The notes under the pieces are model-generated. The model did not search any database. It was not told the DNA's origin and saw only the letters and a list, made by a program, of their open reading frames with translations. DNA of 64,000 nucleotides from an uncultured cyanobacterium (GTDB lineage Bacteria; Cyanobacteriota; Cyanobacteriia; PCC-6307; Cyanobiaceae): positions 48,750 to 112,749 of the forward strand of contig CAIJRN010000025.1 in the NCBI GenBank assembly GCA_903823115.1. The letters are read 5' to 3'. Shown in pieces: positions 55,378 through 63,644 of the stretch (positions within the stretch are counted from its first letter, which is position 1; each line of letters begins with the position of its first letter). A program made the position numbers and the translations under genes.

Positions 55378-56406
55378 GGTGAGCTTTGCATGGGCGCGGA
55401 TCACTGCCTCGCCAGCCAGGAAGTTCGCCCTGTCCGTCTCCATCGCCTCGAGGGCCTGATGGCGGAGGGCCTCGCCAAGATCGGCTGAACGGCCCAGGAT
55501 CTCCATCGCATGGGCCATCCTTGCCGACACCCAGGTGGCATGGAAGATCCCCTCCATGGGTCTTGGATCGGCGCGCAGGGGAGAGGGATAGCGTTCCGCC
55601 TCGTCGTTGAGCACCAGGGGCTCATGCTGGGAGAAGGCGTACAGCAGCAGGTGGGCACTTTCATGCACCAGCACCTCCAGCAGCTCAAGCGGGGTACGCC
55701 GCCGCGCCACATTGAGGAATAGTCCGCCCCAGAGCATGGGAGAAGAACCTCCGTCAAAGACCAGCTGATCGTCGGAGTCCGGCACCCACACCAGGATCAC
55801 CTGGGCCACCACGGCCCGAATCTCGGCGGCCAACTCCGGTAAATCGCGGCTCATGCGATCCATCGCCCAGTGATGGTCGGCAAGAAAGGTAGCAAGCGGC
55901 TCAGCATCCCTGGATCTGAGAGTGCCGGCACCTGCCTCGCCAAACTCCATCAGGGTGAGAATGTGCTCGCGATGGGGAGTGAACGTCGGGTCGTCGAAGG
56001 GAAGGATCCGGCAGAGCTCATCCTGAGGCTCCAGAAGAGCAAGCTGGCTGAACAAGAGGCCTGCCCGGCCGTGATCATTTTGATGGAGAGCAAACACCAG
56101 ATTGGTGTAGAGGGCGAAGGCAGCGGGGCCATAGCGAGCTCCGGCCCGAAGCCCGCTGATCATCCGCTGCAGGGCAACGGGGTCGTAGGGCACGATGCCT
56201 GCGGAGCAGCCACAAAGATGCTCGAGGCTTGCACCCAGGTCACAACGGATCTGGCTGTCCAGCCAAACAGCTCGTTGACCGTCAGGCAGAAAATGCAAAT
56301 CCTGCTGGCGGCCATCGTCAGTTGGGACGTTTGGGGCGTCCCAGCTGACGGCCTGATCAATCGATGACACGATCCTGAGCTCTCCCGTTTCGATGGAGAT
56401 CGGCAA
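55309..56406 (-). CDS. aKG-HExxH-type peptide beta-hydroxylase-like protein
   Basis: 365 residues from a TTG at 56406 (GTG at 56370 is an alternative). The metal motif is VLVHESAHLLLYAF near residue 250, followed about 40 residues on by SPLRADPRPMEGIFHATWVS, which supplies the third His and matches the HEXXH motif domain found beside ribosomally made peptides. Characterised relatives are alpha-ketoglutarate-dependent hydroxylases of peptide side chains. Its 3' end overlaps the CphA2-like gene by 69 bp. A 54-codon ORF ends 13 bp upstream on the same strand. A zinc peptidase is the main alternative. Confidence 0.75.
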   Translation of the reverse strand: MPISIETGELRIVSSIDQAVSWDAPNVPTDDGRQQDLHFLPDGQRAVWLDSQIRCDLGASLEHLCGCSAGIVPYDPVALQRMISGLRAGARYGPAAFALYTNLVFALHQNDHGRAGLLFSQLALLEPQDELCRILPFDDPTFTPHREHILTLMEFGEAGAGTLRSRDAEPLATFLADHHWAMDRMSRDLPELAAEIRAVVAQVILVWVPDSDDQLVFDGGSSPMLWGGLFLNVARRRTPLELLEVLVHESAHLLLYAFSQHEPLVLNDEAERYPSPLRADPRPMEGIFHATWVSARMAHAMEILGRSADLGEALRHQALEAMETDRANFLAGEAVIRAHAKLTSTGRRLIDSATAAMGSPGGCSQ

Positions 56407-56419
56407 CGAGCGCAGTGAT

Positions 56420-56584
56420 TCAGACGCAGGAATGCTTCACCATGCCGACCTTCTGACCCAGACGGGCTCCCAGCATTTCAGGAAGAGACTCAAAGCTGAG
56501 CACCTGAGCTGGTTGGGGGGTGGAGAGCGCCAGAAGCCGGAAACCGTGCAGCTTGCTCAAATCGATGGCGATGGTTTTGGTCAT
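56420..56584 (-). CDS. Candidate precursor peptide, 54 residues
   Basis: ATG at 56584, stop at 56420, 13 bp before the HExxH enzyme on the same strand. It begins MTKTIAIDLSKLHGFRLL and ends GQKVGMVKHSCV: a leader-like helical N-terminus and a short C-terminus with Lys, His, Ser and Cys. I counted G/C at 38 of 54 third positions, similar to real genes here. Its ATG overlaps the stop of a 113-codon frame (ATGA). No homologue recognised; the RiPP-precursor role is an inference from size and position. Confidence 0.5.
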   Translation of the reverse strand: MTKTIAIDLSKLHGFRLLALSTPQPAQVLSFESLPEMLGARLGQKVGMVKHSCV

Positions 56585-56922
56585 TCGATCCGGGTACGCG
56601 CGAGGCGAAAAGGAAGCCTGATCATCACCCCAAAATCTGTCGCAGTCAAGAACCGCTCAGCGGTGCGGTTCCGGTCCCTTGCGCTGAAACCGGAGGCGAG
56701 AGAACAAGGACATTCGCGCCAGTAGCGATCGATCAGATTCCACCGGAACTGAATGGCAGGGACCGGGCCCAGCTCACCTTCTTCTCGGCATGATGCGGGC
56801 TGATCAGCAAGTCGAAAAGCCAGTTGGCCGGGCCGCGTCGGGGAGGTCATCCTGCTCGGACCCTCGAACCAAGGGAAGAGCGCCTCCTCCCATGGCATCC
56901 TCCCCCAGCTGTCCAGCTCCAC
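56581..56922 (-). CDS. Uncertain 113-codon ORF, possibly frameshifted
   Basis: GTG at 56922 with a perfect GAGGAG seven bases upstream; ends in an ATGA overlap with the 54-codon ORF. The first 34 codons have strong third-position G/C bias (about 88%), then bias collapses for about 15 codons while another frame (encoding ANWLFDLLISPHHAEKKVSW) becomes gene-like. A small gene with a frameshift near 56820 is one reading. A second ORF, 49 codons from ATG 56953 with GAGG upstream, starts in yet another frame. No family recognised. Confidence 0.35.
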   Translation of the reverse strand: MELDSWGRMPWEEALFPWFEGPSRMTSPTRPGQLAFRLADQPASCREEGELGPVPAIQFRWNLIDRYWRECPCSLASGFSARDRNRTAERFLTATDFGVMIRLPFRLARTRIE

Positions 56923-57029
56923 GTTCGAGCTCCTCAGCTGCGGTGAAATTCATGGAAAACCTCAACAAACCTGCGGCGCCAGGGGTAACACGCCCCTAGC
57001 CTCTCCTCGTCGAGATCGGTCCAGGAGGA

Positions 57030-57158
57030 ATGGTGACAAGGTACACAATCATCCGGGATGACGGCAGCAGGGATGACATCGCCGGGCAGTCATTTGCCAG
57101 CTATGACGCCGCCCATGTCGTGTTGGAGCGTTACCACATTGTCGAGGAACCGAGTTAA
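57030..57158 (+). CDS. Very small protein, shortened copy of a cyanobacterial family
   Basis: 42 residues, ATG at 57030 directly behind AGGAGG. Reads MVTRYTIIRDDGSRDDIAG, then SFASYDAAHVVLERYHIVEE. It resembles small cyanobacterial proteins which, from memory, continue after VLERY with a Tyr/Cys-rich DLCCSDER segment before the IVE end; that segment appears deleted in frame here. Function unknown. Confidence 0.5.
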   Translation: MVTRYTIIRDDGSRDDIAGQSFASYDAAHVVLERYHIVEEPS

Positions 57159-57572
57159 GGCTGGCCGCTTTCCCGATGGGATGGAAGTGCAGGCCGATGG
57201 CGTTGCTGGAAAGAAAAGGTGTTGCCCTGGCCCACGGCGCGGTACTGAGGAAAGAGGGTTGGCGTTGGGATCGAGGGGCGCTGAGGCCGCAGCATCTGTT
57301 TCCAGGCCTCTGTTGACGCCACTCGTCCGGCTGCAATCTCCTCTCTGTCCCAGACTGCAGGCAGCACTGAGACGCTGAATCGATGGGCATGGCGAATCGC
57401 CAAGCTGATGGTTGTGGCCCTCAATCGGTGGAGCAGCCCGCAGGCATCGATCTCCTGTGCGGCTGCGGCCAATCCCGTCGCTATCCCCGTTGCGAGGGCC
57501 ATCACCTGCAACCGCAGCAACGGGTCTGGTGGCGCCTTTGGGGGTGAACGAAGCACGCCAACGCTGTTCTTT
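57159..57572. other. Gene-free stretch
   Basis: About 410 bp with a 142-codon minus frame (57155-57583) that overlaps the next gene's end and shows no family character. No terminator or repeat recognised. Confidence 0.45.
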
Positions 57573-58064
57573 TCAAGAACCACGCTTGATCAACCAGCTG
57601 GCGACACGCGTGATCGGGCCACGCAGCAACAGGTAAGGCAGAAAGGCGATCAGAGCCGTGATGATGACAGCCTCGCCCGGGTGAAAAGTGTCGAACTCGA
57701 TCGCCTGGTAGATCAGGTCCATGATCAGGCCGAGGAGGATCACCCTCGCTGTGGAGAGCAGCCCCTCGTGCAAGCGACTGCTGCGCTTGCTGGGGTTGGA
57801 CAGAATGGTCCAGAGATAGGGATCGCGTCCGTTGCGGGCGTCCTTGATCCCATCAACAAGCGCCGCCGTCGAAGCCATGATCGGTTGCAGCACGAAACGG
57901 AAGGTCATCGGACCGCTGGGGCGCTCGAGCAGGTTGTGCCAGATCCTCTCCATGACTGGCAGCGAGACTCCGTGCATGGCCACACCAAGCACAATGAAGC
58001 TGAGCGTGAGCACGATCGCCAGGCGAGCCAGAAAGAGCTTGGTTTGCGATGGTCTTTCTGTCAT
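57573..58064 (-). CDS. Membrane protein of unknown function
   Basis: 163 residues with four likely membrane helices: LFLARLAIVLTLSFIVLGVA, a less hydrophobic central segment (MTFRFVLQPIMASTAALVDG), TARVILLGLIMDLIYQAIEF and AVIITALIAFLPYLLLRGP. Looks like a widely distributed bacterial family without assigned role. On the same strand as the DUF389 gene 186 bp upstream. Confidence 0.75.
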   Translation of the reverse strand: MTERPSQTKLFLARLAIVLTLSFIVLGVAMHGVSLPVMERIWHNLLERPSGPMTFRFVLQPIMASTAALVDGIKDARNGRDPYLWTILSNPSKRSSRLHEGLLSTARVILLGLIMDLIYQAIEFDTFHPGEAVIITALIAFLPYLLLRGPITRVASWLIKRGS

Positions 58065-58249
58065 CGACTGAGCATCCTCAGATGTCTTGAAGCGGCTTTT
58101 CTAGCTGTTCTTAGCAGAGCTCAGACCTGGTGCAGCGATCCTCGCAGCCCTTGAGCGTTGCTTCTTCATTTGAGGGTTCCTCCTCGACCCGCCTGAGCCG
58201 AACAACGGCCAACACCACAACCAGCAGGGATGGGTTTGCCATTGTCGTC

Positions 58250-59341
58250 CTAAGGCTCCTTGGTCTCCTCCTGCGGCAAGGGCGGCGGTGGCAGAACCTC
58301 CAGAGCAGGAGGATTCGGAGCCGTTTCCGGGCCGATCAGATCCACGGCGGTGCGTTGCACCACCAAGCGGAACCGCAGGGGTGCCTGGCTGTGATTGATG
58401 AAGTCCTGCACCGCAGCCACTTGTTGGGACGTGGGCAGCTCCGGATCAGTGACCCGCACCCGGGCACGGATCAAGGGCGGATTCTTCTGCCAGTCGATCT
58501 TGAGGTCCATGAGGTCGATGGCGGGATCGCCACCGAGAGTGATCGTGCTGGTGCGCAACTGCTGCTCAATCGTGCTCTCCAGCTGTTGAGCTTTCACTTC
58601 CAGCCGAGATTGGTTCACCAAGCGGAAGAAGCTGCTGCCCAGGGGAATCACCAGCAGGGCGGTGAGCGCCACGCTGGTGAGTCCGAGGCGGCTGTGGTAG
58701 ATCCGGCGGCGGTAGACCTGCTCGAGCGTGCCAAGGGTTGCCATCGCCCCCACCATGATTCCCAGCAGGTTGGTGGTGAACAGCAGCAGCGCCCCATAGG
58801 CCTGCATCCAGGAGGCGGAGGCCAACAGGATCCCCACCACGCACATCGGTGGTACCAAGGCCACGGCGATCGCCAGGCCGGCCAGTGCCGAGATGGCTTC
58901 TTTGCGCAACTTGGCGTACATCGCCACCGATCCGGCCACCAGAGCCACACCCAGGTCCAGCAGGTTGGGACTGGTGCGGTTCATCACCTCGCTGCCGAAA
59001 GCCGGGAAGGCCACGAGGTGGCTCACCCCCATCGCCAGCAGCACGCAGATCACCACCCCCAGCAGCAGGGTGCGCAGGGCCCGCAGGAACATCGGCAGGC
59101 GACCACGCAGGATTTCAAAGGCCATAGCCTGCAGCGGCAGGATCCAGGGGGCCACCACCATGGCTCCGATCACCACCCCGGGGCTGTTGGCCAGCAGGCC
59201 CAGGGTGGCGATCAGGGTGGCCCCCACCGTGAGCACCACGAAGACCTGGCTGAAGCTGGCCTCGTGCTCGAACTCCAGTCGCAAGGCTTCGAGGCGATCG
59301 CCTTCGGAAGAAGAGGTACGCACTGTTGTGCTTGCTGCCAT
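58250..59341 (-). CDS. DUF389 family membrane protein
   Basis: 363 residues. The DUF389 core has several helices: VFVVLTVGATLIATLGLLAN, GVVIGAMVVAPWILPLQAMA, TLLLGVVICVLLAMGVSHLV, AISALAGLAIAVALVPPMCV and LLLFTTNLLGIMVGAMATLG. A soluble C-terminal domain follows (IDLMDLKIDWQKNPPLIRAR) and a Pro-rich end. A transporter-like role is often assumed but not shown. Confidence 0.88.
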   Translation of the reverse strand: MAASTTVRTSSSEGDRLEALRLEFEHEASFSQVFVVLTVGATLIATLGLLANSPGVVIGAMVVAPWILPLQAMAFEILRGRLPMFLRALRTLLLGVVICVLLAMGVSHLVAFPAFGSEVMNRTSPNLLDLGVALVAGSVAMYAKLRKEAISALAGLAIAVALVPPMCVVGILLASASWMQAYGALLLFTTNLLGIMVGAMATLGTLEQVYRRRIYHSRLGLTSVALTALLVIPLGSSFFRLVNQSRLEVKAQQLESTIEQQLRTSTITLGGDPAIDLMDLKIDWQKNPPLIRARVRVTDPELPTSQQVAAVQDFINHSQAPLRFRLVVQRTAVDLIGPETAPNPPALEVLPPPPLPQEETKEP

Positions 59342-59918
59342 GGGTCGCTGCCAATCTTGCCGCCAACAGCGTCCAAGCCGATTGTGATGCCTCCGAGTGG
59401 AGTGAGCTCATCGAGGGCATCAGCGCCGCTGCCTGGGAGGGTGTTGCCCATCGATCCCCATGCAGAAATCAAGGACCTCTCTGCTACCGAGGAGACATAG
59501 CCCGGAATCGGATCAAGACAACAAGGAATTGATCTCGGCTGACTGGCTCGACTAGATCTGCTGCCCTGCGAACGATCCCGAGCGCCAGACGGACATGAGG
59601 TGCGCTCCAGCCGAGATCAGTCTGTGACATTTGGGGGGTGAGCCAGCGATCTACAGACTTCTCACCGAGAACGTCCTGTGCGCAACAAGCTCCCAGCCCA
59701 TCGGTGAACAAAGAGTTGTTCTCACTGGTCCATCATCTGGTTCTGATCGTTTCCTGACGAACAAGTTGCCAGCAACCTGGCAGCCTCTCTCCTGAATGAG
59801 CCGGTTCAACCATCCCCTGGCCTTTTCAGGTGGCCTGACTCGACTGTGACGAGGTGGCTCCAATTCAGTCCAGGCAGACGCCATGGAATGCCATGTTCGG
59901 ATGGGTTAAAAGCGGCAT
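59342..59918. other. Gene-free stretch upstream of DUF389
   Basis: 577 bp between the DUF389 start and the end of the LysR-type gene. Short minus frames only. No clear terminator or promoter. Confidence 0.5.
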
Positions 59919-60752
59919 TCAGCTGCGCTCCAGCCTGTCGTCTTGTTGCATGCGTCGCTGCAGACGACAGACCGCGTCTTGCGCCGTGCTGTGCACCGCC
60001 GCCTCCTCGGCCATCACCAACCACAACGGCACCAGCAGCGGTGGTGTCAAGGGCTCCAGGCTTCTCTGGGTCTGCAGCAACCACTGGCTCGGCTGCAGCG
60101 TCGCTGCCACAGGGAGGGCCAGGTCCAGGCTTGTGGCGATCTCCTGCCAATCCTGCCGATCTTGCCGGCGCGGACCGAGCGAGCGAAGCATCCATTGCCG
60201 TTCCAACAGCTGGCGGTGCAGCAGCGGAGCCTGCTCTGCATCGGGCACCAGAACAACTCGATGCTCAGCATGGGCCATCGCCAGCTGCAGTTCCAGCTGC
60301 CCCAGATTGATCCACCGCAGCCGCTGCCACGTCGGCCGCTCTTCTGGCGCCGAGATCTCTGGTGGTGGTGCCGCCACGATCGCTCCGTCAATCACTCCCT
60401 GGTGAATCAAGCCGACCCACTCTGAGATCGGGCGAAAGCTCGGTGGCACGGTCTGCAGCGAGTTGATCCCCTCCAACAAGGGCTGAAACAGGGGGTCACT
60501 GGCCAACCGCAACACGCCATCGCCCATGCGATGGGCGCGATAGGCCAACCGCAGATAGTGCAGGGGATCTGGCCCGTCGGTGTCATTGCTGTTGCGGTAC
60601 AGATCAAATTGCTGACTGAGCCCTGAGATGATGCGACTGACGCTGGATTGATGCAGTTGAAGCACTTGCCCGGCCAACGCCTGGTTCCCCATCAGTTCGA
60701 AGAAATCGAGCACGTGGAGTTGCCGCAGCAGCTCCGGCGGTCGATAGGGCAT
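59919..60752 (-). CDS. LysR-type transcriptional regulator-like protein
   Basis: 277 residues from the ATG at 60752 (an extension to 60833 is not domain-like). N-terminal helix-turn-helix LRQLHVLDFFELMGNQALAG, QVLQLHQSSVSRIISGLSQQ. The remainder resembles a substrate-binding effector domain, diverged from canonical LysR (PISEWVGLIHQGVIDGAIVA, IATSLDLALPVAATLQPSQW). It diverges from the P450 gene with 659 bp between, the usual layout of a LysR regulator and its target. Confidence 0.7.
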   Translation of the reverse strand: MPYRPPELLRQLHVLDFFELMGNQALAGQVLQLHQSSVSRIISGLSQQFDLYRNSNDTDGPDPLHYLRLAYRAHRMGDGVLRLASDPLFQPLLEGINSLQTVPPSFRPISEWVGLIHQGVIDGAIVAAPPPEISAPEERPTWQRLRWINLGQLELQLAMAHAEHRVVLVPDAEQAPLLHRQLLERQWMLRSLGPRRQDRQDWQEIATSLDLALPVAATLQPSQWLLQTQRSLEPLTPPLLVPLWLVMAEEAAVHSTAQDAVCRLQRRMQQDDRLERS

Positions 60753-61411
60753 TCTCTGGCGCTCACGAGATGGAATGGCGGTGGATACGAAGCTGGCGGG
60801 ATGGACCATGAAGGCCGACGTGTTTGGAATCAAGATGGAGTTGTGTGTCTGCGTTCGGTTTCTGGTGAAAGCCGCAGAATTGACAGGTGTGGCGCAGCCT
60901 GAACCTGAACGTTGATGCCGTCGTCGGCGAGCTCGGGTCTGTGAGAGGTAGGTTGCTGGCGTCAGGCGACGTGATCAGCCCATCGGTGATGCATCTCAAG
61001 GGGTTGGCTGGAGGACCTCACAAGCCTGATCCCCCCGATCCCTGCGCGGCTGAGATCTCCTGCGAAGGAGCAACTGGGGATCAGCCCTGCGACCAGGGCC
61101 AGCAGAGCACCCCGCCCACCAGCTCCTGTCCCGGCTCAGCGGTGAAGACACCGTGGCCGCTGGTCATCGCCGCGGATTCTCGATGCTCGTCATAACCAGC
61201 CCATGGAGCCGTGACTGGCCTTAGCTGTGAAGCAAGCGGTGCTGTCCGGCTGATCGCGATGCATTGATGCCTCTGATGACGGCCTGGCTGGATCGTTTGC
61301 CGACCGTACCTCTTCACCATTAGCGGACCAGTATTATGGCTAGGTCCGGTCGCCCTGAAATCAGAACGGCCAGACGACAACCTTGCCGATATCGCCCAGC
61401 AAAAGCAGAGC
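60753..61411. other. Long divergent promoter region, regulator/P450
   Basis: No ORF with protein character. Contains the inverted repeat at 61324-61348. The length is unusual for such a compact genome. Confidence 0.5.
61324..61348. promoter_or_regulatory. CGGACC-N13-GGTCCG palindrome around a TATTAT box
   Basis: Arms at 61324-61329 and 61343-61348; TATTAT (a possible -10) at 61332-61337, about 75 bp before the P450 ATG. A regulator bound here would overlap the promoter. Inference only. Confidence 0.3.
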
Positions 61412-62620
61412 ATGGATCTCCAGTTCCAACAGTTTCACCAGGATCCCTGCCTACCAGGGCATCGGAATCCCTATGAAATCTACGCAGCCCTGCGTCAACA
61501 ATCCGCTGTGCATTGGTGCGAGGGGCCACAGATGTGGGTGGTGCTTGGCTACAGCGAATCTGTAGAGCTGATGCGTGACGCACGACTCAGTCGTCATGAT
61601 CACCTCGATCATCTGATCTCTCGCTTTGGCCACAATGGCCAGATCTATGAGCGTCAGAAGCAAGACCTTCCCTACATGGATGGTAAGCAACATGCCCAGA
61701 TGCGTCAGCATGTCAGCAAGGCTTACCGCGGCATTGACATGGCAGCACTGGCTTCTTTTGCCAGCCAATTTGCCGTTGAACGCCTCTCCCGTGTCCAAGG
61801 GGACGAGCCCTTTGACCTGGTGGCTCTGCTGGCCAATGAGCTGTCGATCATGGTGGTGAGCGAATTGATGGGTGTACCGGCCAGCCAGCAGTTGGACGTG
61901 GCCAACCAGGTGAGTGCCTTTGTCAGAGCACGAGGATTGACCCAGAATGAGCAGAGCGCTTCTGGTGGCAATGAGGCCCTTGATGTTTACAGTCAATTTT
62001 TTCTACCCCTGATTCATGAGCGTCGTGGTGGATCAGGGAAGGATTTGCTCAGTCGCCTGATTGCTGATCCAGAAGAAGGTATCCACCTCTCCGACGACCA
62101 GCTGCTCTTGATCATCAGCAGCAATTTCTATTCGGCTAGCCTTTATACACTACGACTGCTGATTGGAACCGTGGCCTGGGCGATGGCCAGCCATCCAGCC
62201 ACCTACCAACGCCTGCGCAACGACCGCACATTACTGGCCCCAGCCGTCGAGGAAGTCCTGCGCTGGGATCCACCAGCCCAGGCCATCAATGCCAGCTCAG
62301 CCACCGAAGATCTGCACATCGCTGGCCAGATCATCAGGGCTGGGGATTCGATCACCGCCTTGGTCGGAGCGGCCAACCGTGATCCAAAGGTGTTTGAGCA
62401 ACCCGATGCCTTTCTGATCGAGCGTTCGCCTAATCCGCATCTGAGCTTTGCGCCTGGCCTGCATCAATGCCTGGGCTTACAGCTGGCGAGAATGCAGGGC
62501 GCGGCAGTTTTATCTGTATTGTGCGATCAGTTTGAAAGCCTGCATTGTATTCAGGCTGAATCAAGACTACAGGTCGCTGATCGTTTTCGCGGCTATGAAT
62601 GCCTCATTCTGCATCGCTGA
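61412..62620 (+). CDS. Cytochrome P450 with atypical I-helix
   Basis: 402 residues, bacterial class I-type length. Haem-thiolate loop HLSFAPGLHQCLGLQLAR has the Cys ligand; the K-helix ExxR is in AVEEVLRWDPP. In the I-helix the usual AGxET acid/alcohol pair is ASLYT (within SNFYSASLYTLRLL): the Thr is kept but the acid is Tyr. Loss of the acid is seen in some P450s with unusual oxygen chemistry. Third positions are less G/C-rich than in neighbouring housekeeping genes, hinting at transfer. Five bases before the HemB-like gene. Redox partners are not in the window. Confidence 0.9.
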   Translation: MDLQFQQFHQDPCLPGHRNPYEIYAALRQQSAVHWCEGPQMWVVLGYSESVELMRDARLSRHDHLDHLISRFGHNGQIYERQKQDLPYMDGKQHAQMRQHVSKAYRGIDMAALASFASQFAVERLSRVQGDEPFDLVALLANELSIMVVSELMGVPASQQLDVANQVSAFVRARGLTQNEQSASGGNEALDVYSQFFLPLIHERRGGSGKDLLSRLIADPEEGIHLSDDQLLLIISSNFYSASLYTLRLLIGTVAWAMASHPATYQRLRNDRTLLAPAVEEVLRWDPPAQAINASSATEDLHIAGQIIRAGDSITALVGAANRDPKVFEQPDAFLIERSPNPHLSFAPGLHQCLGLQLARMQGAAVLSVLCDQFESLHCIQAESRLQVADRFRGYECLILHR

Positions 62621-62625
62621 AATCC

Positions 62626-63540
62626 ATGATTCACACTCCCTTCCAGCTCGGTGGCCTTGATTACATCGAATGCCTGTTCGTCAGCGATGACGAGCCTGTT
62701 CCTCGTCCAGCCGCCATCGACGGCTGCTGGATTCACAGTGTGGCCTCGGCTCTGGAGCATCTTGAGCAGCGCCTTGCTCAAGGGTTGCGCTACGTGCTGG
62801 TAATCGCCGTCAATGCCCAGCCAGCCCTGGAGTTGGCCGAACAAGAAGCTTTCTGCGTGCGCCAATTGCTGATGCAGGCCCGCAAGTGCTGGGGCGATGC
62901 CATCACTCTGATTGCCGATGTTGGCTTATCGCCCTATCAGGAGTCTGGACATAGTGTGATCAATCGAGATGGTCAGATTGATCAAGAAGCTTCCTATCGA
63001 GCTGTAGTCAAACTGGCCCTCAGCTTTGCCCGTTCGGGCGCCGATGCTGTCGCACCCTGTTTGTCACTGCCGCAGCAGACCGGCGTCATTCGCCAGGCTC
63101 TGGATGCCGCCAGCCTGGCCTGTGAGGTGTTTCCCTACAGCACCAAGTTTTCCTCCTCGCTCTATGGTCCCTATCGTCAAGCCATTGGCTCAAAACTTGG
63201 AACGGTGCGCAAAAGCTACCAGTTTGATTTTAACGACACAGCTGCAGCGATCGATCAGATGGATGAGGATCAATGCCAAGGGGCAGTGGCCACCATCGTC
63301 AAGCCAGCTCTGCCCTATCTCGATATTCTGGCCGAAACTGTGCGCCGTTCCAACGCTCCGGTGGCTGTGTATCACGTCAGCGGTGAGTTCATGATGGCCC
63401 GACTGGCCGCCCAGGCTGGTCTGTTGAATGAAGATGACTATTACGATGAAATTCATGCCGCCTTCCGCCGCTGCGGCGCCCGCTGGATCATTGGCTATGC
63501 GGCTGATCATTTTTTGCGACAACACCGTCACAGCTGCTGA
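62626..63540 (+). CDS. Porphobilinogen synthase (HemB) paralogue
   Basis: 304 residues from the ATG at 62626 (ATG 62599 would overlap the P450 gene); true HemB is about 325-340. Both Schiff-base lysines remain: FPYSTKFSSSLYGPYR and TIVKPALPYLDILAE. The closing YHVSGEFMMARLAAQAG also fits. But the APSDMMDGR motif is replaced by APCLSLPQQTG, the zinc-type Cys cluster is absent (LIADVGLSPYQESGHS), and the N-terminal arm is short. Likely a repurposed enzyme making or using a pyrrole or amino ketone for the neighbouring P450 and flavin enzyme, not haem synthesis. Confidence 0.82.
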   Translation: MIHTPFQLGGLDYIECLFVSDDEPVPRPAAIDGCWIHSVASALEHLEQRLAQGLRYVLVIAVNAQPALELAEQEAFCVRQLLMQARKCWGDAITLIADVGLSPYQESGHSVINRDGQIDQEASYRAVVKLALSFARSGADAVAPCLSLPQQTGVIRQALDAASLACEVFPYSTKFSSSLYGPYRQAIGSKLGTVRKSYQFDFNDTAAAIDQMDEDQCQGAVATIVKPALPYLDILAETVRRSNAPVAVYHVSGEFMMARLAAQAGLLNEDDYYDEIHAAFRRCGARWIIGYAADHFLRQHRHSC

Positions 63541-63644
63541 TCCCAGCTTTTCGTGATCCACCCAGCGAATTGAACGCGGTGTCTGGTTTCGATTCGGCAG
63601 AGTCAGGTTCGAACCTGGCCCACAGCCACGATCGCGCTGATCCG

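Noticed and set aside
56393..56725. 110-codon plus ORF opposite the 54-residue peptide
   Set aside because: No ribosome-binding site and charged random-looking composition; the minus-strand reading fits the operon with the HExxH gene better, though this is not certain.
57155..57583. 142-codon minus ORF
   Set aside because: Overlaps the end of the next gene, ends in low-complexity Arg/His/Pro sequence and no family is recognisable.
60887..61195. 102-codon plus ORF between the regulator and the P450
   Set aside because: Pro/Ser/Cys-rich random-looking sequence without a ribosome-binding site.
63604..63617. CAGGTTCGAACCTG, resembling a tRNA T-arm
   Set aside because: A 14-bp palindrome with no acceptor, D-arm or anticodon arm around it; not a tRNA.
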